NCBI GenBank assembly: GCA_963812075.1
Contig: CAWETN010000019.1
Span: forward strand, 1 to 64,000
Source of the DNA: JAMXLO01 sp963812075
GTDB taxonomy: Bacteria > Pseudomonadota > Alphaproteobacteria > Acetobacterales > Acetobacteraceae
DNA length: 64,000 nt
Reading direction: 5' to 3'
In this document: positions 45,423 through 55,482 of the stretch, one piece after another
How the letters are laid out: every line of letters begins with the position of its first letter
Position numbering within the stretch: the stretch's first letter is position 1
Made by a program: the position numbers and the translations under genes
The notes under the pieces: generated by a model
The model's input: only the letters and a program-made list of their open reading frames with translations
Told to the model about the DNA's origin: nothing
Databases searched by the model: none

Positions 45423-46205
45423 TCACCGTTTCACCACCAGCCCCTGACCCGTCGGAAGTTCGAGCACGGCGAGGCCGCGCACCTGCATGAACGCATCGGC
45501 TGCGACCTTCTGCGCGCGGTAGCCGGTCCAGCCGTAGTCGTCGAAGACGATCATGCCACCGGGGGTGACGCGGTCGAACAGCGTCTCCAGAGCGCCGCTC
45601 TCGGCCTGGGCGTTGTTCATATCGAGATGCAGGAATGCGATGCGCGCCGGCGCGCCCTCTCGCAGCACATCCGGCACCTTGCCGCGGGTGACGAGTGCGT
45701 TGGGCCAGGGCTGGAAGCGCCTGACCACACGCTCATACAGGTCGGGCGCGTGCGCCGGCAGGCGCCTGCCCTCACCCTCGCCTCCCGGCGGATCGAACAG
45801 GTCGTACAGATGGCACTGTCGGTCCTGCAGACCCGCGAGGTAACGCAGCACGACCGACATCGAGTAGCCCTGGTAGGTGCCGCACTCGACGAAGTCGCCC
45901 GCCACCGCCAGGGCGCTCTCGGCTGCCCAGCACAGGGTGTGGGTTCGCCACACGAAGGCCAGCTCATGCGCGGACGGCGCCTCCGCGGACACGGCGGCAA
46001 CGAAACGCGGGTCGGTCAGGAAGCCCCGCGCATGTCCATATGTGATGAGGTTGTCGGCAATGAACCAGGGGCTGCGTGCATCGCCGGGAACCGGCACCGC
46101 CGCGACCAGCGCGCGCAGGGCCTCGGCCGCGTCGGGGCTGTGCTGAAGTCCCCAGAAGACAGGTGGAATCTGCAATACCTGCGCGGACCCGCCTTGGCCG
46201 GACAT
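45423..46205 (-). CDS. TylF-like (macrocin O-methyltransferase type) methyltransferase
   Basis: 260 residues. The SAM-binding motif is GDFVECGTYQGYSMSVVL; then LYDLFDPP with the acidic residue after strand 2. AFLHLDMNN and GGMIVFDDYGWTGYRAQKVA hold the metal-binding Asp-Asp pair of TylF/NovP-type sugar O-methyltransferases. Such enzymes methylate sugar or small-molecule hydroxyls. No biosynthetic cluster surrounds it, so the substrate is open. Start ATG 46205; 105 bases separate it from spoVR. Confidence 0.85.
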   Translation of the reverse strand: MSGQGGSAQVLQIPPVFWGLQHSPDAAEALRALVAAVPVPGDARSPWFIADNLITYGHARGFLTDPRFVAAVSAEAPSAHELAFVWRTHTLCWAAESALAVAGDFVECGTYQGYSMSVVLRYLAGLQDRQCHLYDLFDPPGGEGEGRRLPAHAPDLYERVVRRFQPWPNALVTRGKVPDVLREGAPARIAFLHLDMNNAQAESGALETLFDRVTPGGMIVFDDYGWTGYRAQKVAADAFMQVRGLAVLELPTGQGLVVKR

Positions 46206-46310
46206 TGGCCCCTCCCGTCTGGCGGGCGAGGCTGCACGCTGCTGGTAAACGAAACCTGAATGCGGTCGGCAGCCTCACCGGCGGCGCCGAACAGCGCCGC
46301 CGTGTTGCTG

Positions 46311-47882
46311 TCACGAACCGTCGGGCTGGAGAATGCCGCTGCGCGGCGTCGCCGCATGTTCCTTCAGCACCGAATCGGTGCCCGGGTCGACCTCCTTTAG
46401 CAGGACGTCATAGCCCCACAGGTCTGCCAGGTGCTGCAGCACGAAGCGGGCGTCGCGCTCTTCCAGCAGGACACGGTTGAGCGCACGGTGGTGCAGGATC
46501 AGCCGGCGATCGCCGGCAAGGTTGACGTCGACCACCTGGATGTCCGGCAGCATCCAGGCGATGTCGTACTGCTTCGCCAGCGCCCGCTGGATCTTGCGAT
46601 AGCCGCGTTCGTCGTGGATCGCCTCGACGTTGAGGTTCGGCTCGTTGGCATCGTCCACCACGTGGAACAGCCCGAACTCGCGGATCAGCCGCGGGCTGAG
46701 ATATTGCAGAATGAAGCTCTCGTCGCGGTAGTTCGCCCACACGTCGCGCAGCACGTTCATCGGATCGCTCTTGCCGGCGATGTCGGGGAACCAGTTCTGA
46801 TCCTCGGCCGTCGGCTCGGTGCAGATGCGCTCGATGTCGCGCATCATGGCGAAGCCGAGCGCGTAGGGGTTGATGCCGGAATAGCGCGGATCGTCGAAAT
46901 CCGGCTGGAACACCACGTTGGTGTGCGAGCGCAGGAACTCGACCATGTTGCCGTCGGTCAGCTGCCCCTTCTCGTGCAGCCGGTTCATGATCCGGTAGTG
47001 CGTGTAGGTGGCGCAGCCCTCGTTCATCAGCTTGGTCTGCGACTGCGGATAGAAGTACTGCGCGATGATGCGCACGATGCGCAGGATCTCGCGCTGCCAG
47101 GGTTGCAGGCGCGGCGCGGTCTTCTCCAGGAAGTAGAGCACATTCTCCTGCGGCAGCTGGAGCAGCGCGCGGCGGCGCTCATCCATCGACGTGTCTTCCT
47201 TCCCGGCGCCCTTGGTGGGCACGGTCCGCCACAGGTCGTTGAATACCTGCTCCTCGTGCAGGCGCCGTTCGCGCGCCCGCTGCTCCTCCGAGCGCAGGTC
47301 AGCCGTGCGGCGGCGCGGATAGCGGTGCACCCCGTGGCTCATCAGCGCGTGCGCGGCGTCCAGCAGACGCTCCACCTGCGCCTCGCCGTAGCGCTCTTCG
47401 CACTGGGCGATATAGCTGCGGGCGAATTCCAGGTAGTCCAGGATGCCGTCGGCGTCGGTCCACTGGCGGAACACGTAGTTGTTCTTGAAGAAGTGGTTGT
47501 GGCCGAACGCTGCGTGAGCGATCACCAGCGTCTGCATCGTGGCCGTATTCTCCTCCATGATGTAGCTGATGCATGGATTGGAGTTGATCACGATCTCATA
47601 CGCTAGGCCCTGCATGCCGGCGCGGTACATCGCCTCGTTGCGGGCGAAGTGCTTGCCGAACGACCAGTGCTTGTAGAACAGCGGCATGCCGATCGAGGAA
47701 TAGGCATCCAGCATCTGCTCGGTGCCGATGATCTCGATCTGGTTCGGATAGACGTCGAGCCCGAGTTCGCCCACCGCGATCTTCTCGCAGGCGTCATGCA
47801 CCTTCTGGATGGTGCCGAACTCCCAGTCGGCGCCCTCGAACAGCGGGCGCTCCGCTCGTATGCCGCCGCCGAAGTCGTTCAT
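46311..47882 (-). CDS. SpoVR-family protein (YcgB-like)
   Basis: 523 residues. WEFGTIQKVHDACEKIAVGE at the N-terminus, YEIVINSNPCISYIMEENT, and the HxxExH-like region MNEGCATYTHYRIMNRLHEK are family landmarks. Also GINPYALGFAMMRDIERIC. Despite the name, SpoVR proteins are widespread in non-sporulating proteobacteria and occur next to prkA and yeaH, as here. In E. coli, YcgB belongs to the same stress-related set. ATG 47882 overlaps the yeaH stop (ATGA). Biochemical function unknown. Confidence 0.93.
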   Translation of the reverse strand: MNDFGGGIRAERPLFEGADWEFGTIQKVHDACEKIAVGELGLDVYPNQIEIIGTEQMLDAYSSIGMPLFYKHWSFGKHFARNEAMYRAGMQGLAYEIVINSNPCISYIMEENTATMQTLVIAHAAFGHNHFFKNNYVFRQWTDADGILDYLEFARSYIAQCEERYGEAQVERLLDAAHALMSHGVHRYPRRRTADLRSEEQRARERRLHEEQVFNDLWRTVPTKGAGKEDTSMDERRRALLQLPQENVLYFLEKTAPRLQPWQREILRIVRIIAQYFYPQSQTKLMNEGCATYTHYRIMNRLHEKGQLTDGNMVEFLRSHTNVVFQPDFDDPRYSGINPYALGFAMMRDIERICTEPTAEDQNWFPDIAGKSDPMNVLRDVWANYRDESFILQYLSPRLIREFGLFHVVDDANEPNLNVEAIHDERGYRKIQRALAKQYDIAWMLPDIQVVDVNLAGDRRLILHHRALNRVLLEERDARFVLQHLADLWGYDVLLKEVDPGTDSVLKEHAATPRSGILQPDGS

Positions 47883-49190
47883 GCCGTATCGGCTCCCGTG
47901 GTTGCCTGCTTCTTGGCGAACAGCTCGCGGAACACCGGATAGATGTCCCGCCGGTGCCCGACCTTGCGCATCGCCATCGGCGCGCCGGTCTTGCAGATCG
48001 CCGTGTAGGTCTGCCAGAGGTCCGAGTCGCGCCGGATGAACCCGGGCGGGAAGTGCTCCGAGTCACGGCCCACCTCGAGGTAGGCGTAGTACTGGCAGAC
48101 CGGCAGGATCGTGCCGGTCAGCAATGCCGCGGTCCTGTCGTTGTCCGACGCGGTATTGTCGCCGTCCGACGCCTGCGCGGCGTAGATGTTCCACGAATTC
48201 GGGGCTGTAGCGCTCCTCGACCACGCGCTGCATCTCCTCAAGCGCCGTCGAAACCACCGTGCCGCCGGTCTCCGGCGAGTGGAAGAATGTGTCCTCGTCG
48301 ACTTCCTGCGCCTGATGGGTGTGGCGGATGAACACCACGTCCACATGCTTGTAGCGGCGCTTCAGGAAGATGTAGAGCAGCACGTAGAACCGCTTGGCCA
48401 GGTCCTTCATGTGCTCGGTCATCGAGCCGGAGACGTCCATCAGGCAGAACATCACCGCCTGGGCCACTGGCTTGGGCTGCGGCTCGAAGCGGCGATAGCG
48501 GACGTCGAGCGGATCGATGTAGGGGATCAGCCCGGTCCGGCGGAGTTTGCGCGTCAGCTCCTCTTCCAGCGCGACGCGGCGGTCCCTGTCGTCGCCGTCG
48601 GGGTCCAGTCCGGCGATCTCGTCGCGCAGGTCCTGCAACTCGTGCGGCTTGGGGCGCCGAAGCGCGATCCGCCGCGACAGGCTGTTGCGCACCGTGCGCA
48701 GCAGGGCGAGGTTCGCCGGCGAGCCGGTGACCGAGTAGCCGGCGCGGTGCCAGGAGACGCTTTCGGTATCCACCACGCGGCGCTTGGCGAGGTCCGGCAG
48801 CTCCAGGTCTTCCAGGAACAGGTCGACGAATTCGTCGCGCGACAGGGCGAAGCGGAAATCGTCCTGCCCCTCGCCGTCCGGGCTGCCTTCCGATCCGCCA
48901 CCGCCCGCGCCGCCCTGCGGGCGCGGAATGGTGTCGCCCTCGATGTACTGCTTATTGCCCGGCAGCAGGTGGTCGCGGATGCCGCCGGACGAACTGCGGT
49001 GGAACGACGGCTCGTGCACGCCCTGAGCAGGCAGCGCAACCTCACCCGCCTGGTCGGCGTCCTTGATGCTGCGGCTGGCCGAGCTTTCGTGGACCGCCTT
49101 GCGGATCAGCGATTTGGCGCGTCGCATGAACCGCTGCCGGTTGGCGAGGTTCTTGCCGCTGGGATTGAGGCGCCGGTCAACGATGTGCAT
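47879..49190 (-). CDS. yeaH: YeaH/YhbH family protein (DUF444), one frame break
   Basis: About 437 codons. MHIVDRRLNPSGKNLANRQR is the usual start. A glycine-rich segment GGAGGGGSEGSPDGEGQDDF follows, then the VWA-like domain with FCLMDVSGSMTEHMKDLAKR (MIDAS Asp-x-Ser-x-Ser) and TGGTVVSTALEEM. The frame breaks near 48190; the tail NSWNIYAAQASDGDNTASDN and the rest are intact in another frame. Middle gene of prkA-yeaH-spoVR, overlapping spoVR and 30 bases after prkA. The function is tied to the PrkA kinase in enterobacteria, where yeaGH respond to starvation and stress. Confidence 0.92.
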
Positions 49191-49220
49191 GAAGTTTGCC
49201 TGTCCGGGCGGGGTCCTTTT

Positions 49221-51167
49221 CTACCCCGCCTGCTTGACGCGCATGTACCACTCGACCAGGCGGCGAACCTGCCGCTCGGTGTAGCCACGCGCTGCCATAC
49301 GCTCGACGAACTCCGCGTGCTTCTTCTCGCTGTCGCTGTCCTTCTTGGACCCGAAGCTGATCACCGGCAGAAGCTCCTCCACCTGGCTGAACATGCGTCG
49401 TTCGATGACTTCGCGGATCTTCTCGTAGCTGGTCCAGGACGGGTTCTTGCCGTTGTTGTTGGCGCGCGCCCGTAGGCTGAACTTCACCACCTCGTTCCGG
49501 AAGTCCTTTGGATTGGCGATTCCGGCAGGCTTTTCAACCTTGGTCAACTCCTGATTCAGCAGCTCGCGGTTCATCAGCTGGCCGGTATCGGGATCCTTGA
49601 AGTCGATGTCCTCGATCCACGCATCAGCATAGGCGACGTAGCGGTCGAACAGGTTCTGGCCGTAGTCGTGATACGATTCGAGGTAGGCCTTCTGGATCTC
49701 GTTGCCGATGAACTCCGCGTAGCGCGGGGCGAGCTCGCCCTTGATGAACTCCAGGTAGCGCTTCTCCGTCTCGGTCGGCAGCTGCTCGCGGCGGATCGCC
49801 TGCTCCAGCGCATACATCAGGTGCACCGGATCGGCCGCAACCTCGGTCGTGTCGTGGTTGAAGGTCGCCGCCAGCACCTTGAAGGCGAAGCGGGTCGAGG
49901 CACCGTCCATGCCTTCCTCGACGCCGGCCGAGTCCTTGTATTCCTGCAAGGAGCGGGCGCGCGGGTCGGTCTCCTTCAGGCTCTCGCCGTCATAGACCCG
50001 CATCTTGGCGAACAGCGTCGAGTTCTCGTGCCGGCGCAGCCGCGTCAGCACCGAGAAGCGGGCCAGCATCTCGAGCGTCGCCGGCGCGCAGGGCGACTCG
50101 GCGAGTTCGGAGGTGCGCACCAGCTTGTCGTAGATCTTCTGCTCTTCGGCGACGCGCAGGCAGTACGGCACCTTGATGACGTAGATGCGGTCGATGAAGG
50201 CTTCGTTGTTGCGGTTGTTCTTGAAGGTCTGCCACTCCGCCTCGTTGGAGTGGGCGAGGATGATCCCCTGGAACGGAATGGCGCCGATATTCTCGGTGCC
50301 GATGTAGTTGCCCTCCTGCGTTGCGGTCAGCAACGGGTGCAGCATCTTGATCGGCGCCTTGAACATCTCGACGAACTCGAGCAGGCCCTGGTTGGCGCGG
50401 TTCAGCCCGCCCGAGTAGCTGTAGGCGTCGGGATCGTTCTGTGCATGCAACTCCAGCTTGCGGATATCGACCTTACCCACCAGCGAGGAGATATCCTGGT
50501 TGTTCTCGTCGCCCGGCTCGGTCTTCGCCACCGCAATCTGGCGCAGCCGTGAGGGCATCAGCTTGACGACACGGAAGCGCGAGATGTCGCCGTCGTACTC
50601 ATCGAGTCGCTTGATGCACCACGGGCTCATCAGCCCGGTGAGGCGGCGACGCGGAATGCCGTAGCGGTCTTCCAGCACGCCGCCCATGCGCTCCGGGTTG
50701 AACAGCCCGAGCGGGCTTTCGAAAACCGGACTGACCTGGTCACCGGCCTTCAGCACGTAGACCGGGTGCATCTCCATCAGCGCCTTGAGCCGCTCGGCCA
50801 GCGACGACTTGCCGCCGCCGACCGGGCCCAGCAGATACATGATCTGCTTGCGCTCCTCGAGCCCTTGCGCTGCGTGGCGCAGGAAGCCGACGATCCGCTC
50901 GATCGTCTCTTCCATGCCGTAGAACTCGGAGAACGCCGGATAGACCCGGATCGTCCGGTTCATGAAGATGCGGCCGAGTCGCGCATCCTTCGCGGTGTCG
51001 ACCATCTCCGGTTCGCCGATCGCGGCGAGCAGGCGCTCGGTCGCAGTCGCGTACATCATCGGCTTGTCGCGGCATGCTTCCAGATACTCGGGCAGCGTCA
51101 TCTCCGCTTCGCGAGTCGCCTCGAAGCTCCGAGCGTAGGCTGCGAACAAATCATCGACCGGATACAT
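49221..51167 (-). CDS. prkA: PrkA-family serine protein kinase/AAA protein
   Basis: 648 residues. N-terminal AAA-type domain: Walker A GPVGGGKSS (114-122) in IMYLLGPVGGGKSSLAERLK, then GLFNPERMGGVLEDRYGIPR. The PrkA C-terminal domain contains GKNPSWTSYEKIREVIERRM. Homologues (YeaG in E. coli, PrkA in Bacillus) are stress-induced kinases or ATP-dependent proteases. First gene of the three-gene operon. ATG 51167 was chosen to match the family start (MYPVDDLFAAY); an upstream ATG at 51284 would add 39 unrelated residues. The long leader upstream likely carries a regulated promoter. Confidence 0.94.
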   Translation of the reverse strand: MYPVDDLFAAYARSFEATREAEMTLPEYLEACRDKPMMYATATERLLAAIGEPEMVDTAKDARLGRIFMNRTIRVYPAFSEFYGMEETIERIVGFLRHAAQGLEERKQIMYLLGPVGGGKSSLAERLKALMEMHPVYVLKAGDQVSPVFESPLGLFNPERMGGVLEDRYGIPRRRLTGLMSPWCIKRLDEYDGDISRFRVVKLMPSRLRQIAVAKTEPGDENNQDISSLVGKVDIRKLELHAQNDPDAYSYSGGLNRANQGLLEFVEMFKAPIKMLHPLLTATQEGNYIGTENIGAIPFQGIILAHSNEAEWQTFKNNRNNEAFIDRIYVIKVPYCLRVAEEQKIYDKLVRTSELAESPCAPATLEMLARFSVLTRLRRHENSTLFAKMRVYDGESLKETDPRARSLQEYKDSAGVEEGMDGASTRFAFKVLAATFNHDTTEVAADPVHLMYALEQAIRREQLPTETEKRYLEFIKGELAPRYAEFIGNEIQKAYLESYHDYGQNLFDRYVAYADAWIEDIDFKDPDTGQLMNRELLNQELTKVEKPAGIANPKDFRNEVVKFSLRARANNNGKNPSWTSYEKIREVIERRMFSQVEELLPVISFGSKKDSDSEKKHAEFVERMAARGYTERQVRRLVEWYMRVKQAG

Positions 51168-51872
51168 CGGCCGCTCCGTCAGTAGTGGGGAAGGCTCTCG
51201 CACCAATGCAAGATGGGTGCGAGAATACCCGATACGGCAGGTGTCGCGTGAATGTTTTTTCGCGTACGCTGGAAGTTTGCCCACTCGGTGTGTCGAACTC
51301 CGCGTCAGTCATTTGTGGCCTCCTGTGCGACTCCGCCGGTCGCGCCATCGACGAAGGGACGAAGCGTGGTGACTTTGTGGCGCATCACGCCGTCTTGGGG
51401 CCGCCGCTGCCGCCGGCCGCGCTAGGCGTGCCGCTGGGCGCTTGCTCTCGCCGGGAGCGCGGGCAGCGTTCGCCTCCCGTGTCGAGTGCGGCCGAACCAG
51501 ATTTTACTAGACTCGACAATCGCTTATAAAGCATTGTTCGGCTAGTCTGGCAAGTGCCGTATGTCGGCTGGCCGACTTCCCGACGGCACCTGGACGGCTC
51601 GGTCCCCGGCAGGCCTGCCCCGCTTCACAAGTCAGCGCGATGGACCACCCGGGCATCTGCAACCCCACCAACCTATCCCGACACCGGCAGGCAGTCTGTG
51701 CCGAGTTTCACAACTTTAGCGGATTGATTCTAACGTCGCGTTAATGCTGGTTCTATTCGAGTTGTCCCGCACGTGACTGTCTCGAGTCGCAGCCAAGCGA
51801 TGATCGGCAGTCGCCGTCGTGAGCGGGATGGCGCGGTGTTTGGCGGTTTATGCCTGTCGGCTGTGCAGTCCG
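51168..51872. other. 705-base intergenic region upstream of prkA
   Basis: No convincing gene. The part 51480-51780 is clearly richer in A+T than its surroundings (for example ACAACTTTAGCGGATTGA and a TAACG-TCG-CGTTA inverted repeat at 51731-51743). Short open frames exist but lack family features and codon quality. The region should hold the prkA promoter and perhaps targets of the neighbouring ECF sigma factor. I cannot fix a promoter by eye. Confidence 0.45.
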
Positions 51873-52130
51873 TCACTGATCGCGGCGGCTTGCGCTGCGT
51901 GCCGCGGCCACGACACCGTCCTCGGTGTCCGAGTTGGGCGCGTCGGGACGCTCGCTGCGCAGCAGCCGTACCGTGCGCCGCATCTGGTCGTAGTAGCGGC
52001 GGCAGGCTTCGCAGCGGAACAGGTGCCACCACATGTCCAGCCGGGTGCGCAATGACACCACGCGTTCCAGATAGTCCGTCACCAGTTCGCTCATGTCACG
52101 GCACGTCGGCATGCCGAGGTGCTCCTTCAT
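51873..52130 (-). CDS. Putative zinc-finger anti-sigma factor (zf-HC2)
   Basis: About 85 residues from ATG 52130 (MKEHLGMPTCRDMSELVTDY). The signature His-x3-Cys-x2-Cys is in HLFRCEACRRYY, with an upstream Cys in PTCRD, the pattern of zinc-binding anti-sigma domains that clamp ECF sigma factors. There is no membrane helix after it, so it would be a soluble anti-sigma. It is divergent from the sigma gene, with 100 bases between start codons, rather than in the same operon as is most common. The longer frame to 52232 adds a non-conserved extension. Confidence 0.75.
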   Translation of the reverse strand: MKEHLGMPTCRDMSELVTDYLERVVSLRTRLDMWWHLFRCEACRRYYDQMRRTVRLLRSERPDAPNSDTEDGVVAAARSASRRDQ

Positions 52131-52230
52131 TGCAAGGCCGCCAGGATCGTCAGACTCGACAGAAGGCGATACGTTACGGAAGACTTGGCGCACGTCCTGC
52201 CAGCGCCACCGCTCCGGGGGCAAGCCCGCC

Positions 52231-53001
52231 ATGCGTCAGACCGAGTTCGACCAGCCGGACTTCTTGGCCAGGCTGCGCCGTGGCGAAGAAGGCGCCTATC
52301 GAACGTTGATCCGGCGCTTCCATGGCTCGCTGATCGGCGTCGCCACCTCGATCATCGGCAGCCGCGCGCAGGCCGAAGAGGTGGTGCAGGACGCCTGGCT
52401 GGCGGTGTTCTCCGGCGTCGGCGGCTTCGAGGGTCGCTCGTCGCTGGTCACCTGGGTGTTCAGCATCGTGCTTAACCGTGCGCGCACCCGGGCCACGCGC
52501 GAAGGCCGGGTGGTCGGCCTGCCCGCCCTGATGGAAGGGACACCACCCGGCGGGCGGGCGGTGGATGCGTCGGAGTTCAAGCCGGACGGCCATTGGATCG
52601 ACCCGCCACGCCTGTGGGACGAACTGGACCCGGAGCGGGTGGTCGGCGGGCGCCAGTTGTGGGACCACGTGATGGAGGCGATCGACCGGCTGCCGGCCGG
52701 GCAGCGCGCCGTCATCATCCTGCGCGACATCGAAGGCTGCGCAGCCGAGGAGGCATGTACGCTGCTCAGCCTCACGCCGGAAAATCAGCGGGTGCTCCTG
52801 CATCGTGCACGCGGCCGGGTCCGCCAGGCGATCGACGCAGTGACCGGAACGCCGCGGACTGCGGTGGCGCCAACGCCGCCGAAGCGCGACGGTGCCGCCG
52901 CGAACGCCGCCATGCGGCTGACGATCTGGGCGTGTTGCCGGTGCCGGCGCATGGTGACCGTTCCGACGCACTGGCTGATGCGTGCGATGGTGATAACGTA
53001 G
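52231..53001 (+). CDS. ECF-type RNA polymerase sigma factor
   Basis: 256 residues. Region 2: AYRTLIRRFHGSLIGVATSI, AEEVVQDAWLAVFSGVGGFE and SLVTWVFSIVLNRARTRA. Region 4: LPAGQRAVIILRDIEGCAAE and LSLTPENQRVLLHRARGRVR. The C-terminal 40 residues after region 4 include a cysteine cluster, ACCRCRR, that is unusual for the family; an indel near the end is possible. Start ATG 52231 gives MRQTEFDQPDFLARLRRGEE, typical of ECF starts. Presumably controlled by the divergent zinc-finger protein. Confidence 0.88.
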   Translation: MRQTEFDQPDFLARLRRGEEGAYRTLIRRFHGSLIGVATSIIGSRAQAEEVVQDAWLAVFSGVGGFEGRSSLVTWVFSIVLNRARTRATREGRVVGLPALMEGTPPGGRAVDASEFKPDGHWIDPPRLWDELDPERVVGGRQLWDHVMEAIDRLPAGQRAVIILRDIEGCAAEEACTLLSLTPENQRVLLHRARGRVRQAIDAVTGTPRTAVAPTPPKRDGAAANAAMRLTIWACCRCRRMVTVPTHWLMRAMVIT

Positions 53002-53030
53002 GCAGATCGTCAATCAACAGGGGGCACGCA

Positions 53031-53222
53031 ATGGCACCACGCAAGGCAAAATCCACGACGACGAATGCGGGCTCGCGCCCGCCAGCGGCACCGGCCGCCC
53101 GGAACACCACGCGACAGAGCACCCCGGCGACGACCGCCGGCGACTCGAACCGGCTGCTGCGCGAGGCTGCCTGGAGCCGCATGTTCGGCCGCATCGAGAC
53201 GAAGAACCCGTTCACGCGCTAG
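53031..53222 (+). CDS. Small basic hypothetical protein
   Basis: 63 residues from ATG 53031, with AGGGGG 7 bases upstream. It begins MAPRKAKSTTTNAGS and ends WSRMFGRIETKNPFTR. The first two thirds are Ala/Pro/Thr-rich and basic, the end more ordered. No family recognised. It starts 30 bases after the sigma gene, so it may be part of the same transcript or the first target. The good Shine-Dalgarno and clean boundaries support a real gene. Confidence 0.5.
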   Translation: MAPRKAKSTTTNAGSRPPAAPAARNTTRQSTPATTAGDSNRLLREAAWSRMFGRIETKNPFTR

Positions 53223-53243
53223 CGGAATACGGGCGAGGGGAGG

Positions 53244-54312
53244 ATGTCCGCACAACCGTCCGGCACACGCTCGACGGCGGAGAGCGTTCCGCTCGACTGG
53301 GCTGCTGTGCGTGCGTACCTGGTCGGATATGGGCTGCGACTCGACGACGACCCGCCGCCGCGGCAGTTCGCCGGCGGGCTCGCCAACCTGAACTACCTGA
53401 TCCATCTCGACGGCCGGCCCGCCGTGCTGCGGCGCCCGCCGCTTGGCGACCTGCCGGCGGGCGCCTACGACATGGGGCGCGAGTTCCGCATCCTGAGCCG
53501 GCTGCCCGACGTCTTGGCGTTCGTGCCGCGCGGGCTGTTCCTCGGTACGGACGCCAGCGTCATCGGCCAGCAGTTCCAGATCATCGAGTACCGGCCTGGC
53601 CTGGTGATTCGCGAGCACATCCCGCCGGAACTGGCCGGCCGTCCGGAAGTGGGCGCACGGCTGTCGCAGGTGCTGCTGGAGACGCTGGCGGCGATCCATG
53701 CGGCAGATGCCGATGCCGTGGGGCTTGGCGATCTGGGGCGGCCGGCGGGGTTCCTCGGCGCGCGCCGTGAGCGGCTGGCGCCGGCGCGGCGAGGCGGCGC
53801 TGGAGGAAGGCTCCGAGGCGCTGCATGCCGATCTGGGACGCTGGCTGGAGCGGCATCTGGTGCCCGACGGTCCGCCGGCGCTGCTGCACAACGACTTCAA
53901 GCTGAACAACATGATCCTCGACCCGCGCGACCTGTCGCCGGTTGCCGTGGTGGACTGGGATCAGGGCACGCGCGGCGATCCGCTGTTCGATTTCGCGACG
54001 CTGCTCAGCTACTGGGTGCACGCGGACGATCCGCCGGCGCTGCACGACATGGAGCAGATGCCGGCGGATGAGGGCGGTTTCATCCCACGCGAGGAGGCGG
54101 TGGCGACCTACGCCGCGCTCACCGGGCGAGACATGTCCGACTTCCTGTTCCATCGTGTGCTGGCGATGTACAAGCTGGGGGTGATCTTCCTGCAGCTCGG
54201 ATTGCGCTGGCGCAGCGGCGCCACCACCGAGCCGCGCTATGCCGGCCTCACCGCGATCGGCACCGGCATCGTCGAGTTCGCCCACGAGATCGCCCAGGGA
54301 CGCGCCTTCTGA
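53244..54312 (+). CDS. Phosphotransferase-family protein (APH/ACAD10-like), one frame break
   Basis: About 355 codons. An N-terminal kinase-like lobe, FAGGLANLNYLIHLDGRPAV, is followed by GREFRILSRL. After a break near 53765 comes the catalytic lobe: LLHNDFKLNNMIL (catalytic Asp-Asn) and VAVVDWDQGTRGDPLFDFAT (metal-binding Asp). This is the pattern of aminoglycoside-phosphotransferase-like kinases that accompany acyl-CoA dehydrogenases, as in ACAD10/11-type 4-hydroxy-acid catabolism. The stop overlaps the acyl-CoA dehydrogenase start (TGATG). That linkage makes a hydroxyacyl-CoA kinase role more likely than antibiotic resistance. Confidence 0.85.
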
Positions 54313-55482
54313 TGGATTTTTCGCTGACCCCCGAGTTGCAGGAGCTGCAGCAGCGCACGCGAAGCTTCGTGCGCGACAAGATCATGCCGCTGGAGGGCGA
54401 TGTACGACAGACGACGCATGGGCCGTCCGAAGAATTCCGCCGCGAACTGGTGGCGCTGGGGCGCGAGGCTGGACTGCTGGCGCCGCATGCCTCGCCCGAA
54501 TATGGCGGGCTGGGGCTGAACAATGTCGGCAAGGCGGTGGTGTTCGAGGAGGCCGGCTACTCGCTGCTGGGCCCGGTCGCCATGCACGTCTTCGCCCCGG
54601 ACGAGGGCAACATCCACCTGATGGAGGTGGTGGCGACGCACGAGCAGAAGGAGCGCTGGCTGCGTCCGCTGGCGAGTGGCGCGATCCGCTCCTGCTTCTG
54701 CATGACCGAGCCGCCGCCCGGCGCGGGGTCCGATCCTTCGGCGCTGAACACCACGGCGGTGCAGGACGGCAACCATTGGGTGATCAACGGCACCAAGTGG
54801 TTCATCACCGGAGCCGAAGGCGCGGGCTTCGCCATCATCATGGCGAAGGGCGCGGACGGTCAGGCCACGATGTTCCTCGCCGACATGGACCAGCCGGGCA
54901 TCGAGATCGTGCGCACCATGCACAGCCTGGACCAGGCGTTCGCCGGCGGCCACGCCGTGGTGCGGTTCAACGACCTGCGCGTGCCGGCCTCCGACATCCT
55001 GGGCGAGCCGGGCAAGGGCTTCCGTTACGCCCAGGTGCGGCTGGCGCCGGCGCGGCTGACCCACTGCATGCGCTGGCTCGGCGCAGCGCGTCGGGCACAC
55101 GACATCGCCGCCGGCTACGCGCAGCAGCGCGAGGTGTTCGGCGCGAAGCTGGTGAACCACGAAGGCGTCGGGTTCATGCTGGCGGACAACGAGATCGACA
55201 TCCGCATGAGCCGCCTGGCGATCTGGCACACCGCGTGGCTGCTCGACCAGGGCGCGCGCGGCACCACCGAATCGTCGATCGCCAAGGTGTTCTGCTCCGA
55301 GGCGATCTGGCGCGTGGTCGATCGTTGCGTGCAGGTGCTGGGCGGCCAGGGCGTCACCGGCGAGACGCTGGTCGAGCGGCATCTTCCGCGAGGTGCGCGC
55401 GTTCCGCATCTACGACGGCCCGTCCGAGGTGCACCGCTGGTCGCTGGCACAGCGCATCGCGCGGCAGGGTCCGAACTGGTGA
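54312..55482 (+). CDS. Acyl-CoA dehydrogenase, one frame break near the C-terminus
   Basis: About 390 codons, usual ACAD length. PELQELQQRTRSFVRDKIMP, CFCMTEPPPGAGSDPSALNT (FAD/substrate signature) and NGTKWFITGAEGAGFAI are typical. At 55380 one extra base (GCGGCATC) shifts the frame. In the other frame the conserved end IFREVRAFRIYDGPSEVHRW and AQRIARQGPNW runs to TGA 55482. Because the shifted frame stays open, the dehydrogenase and the following SDR look fused when read naively; they are two genes with a GTGA overlap. Oxidises acyl-CoA to enoyl-CoA. Confidence 0.92.

Noticed and set aside
46311..47882. SpoVR as evidence of sporulation
   Set aside because: The family is common in non-sporulating proteobacteria and here sits in the prkA-yeaH operon; no other sporulation gene is present.
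51151..51348. Short minus-strand frame upstream of prkA
   Set aside because: Overlaps the prkA start, lacks any family signal or good ribosome site. Treated as leader DNA.
53244..54312. Phosphotransferase as an antibiotic-resistance gene
   Set aside because: Coupled to an acyl-CoA dehydrogenase and SDR; such kinases act in acid catabolism.
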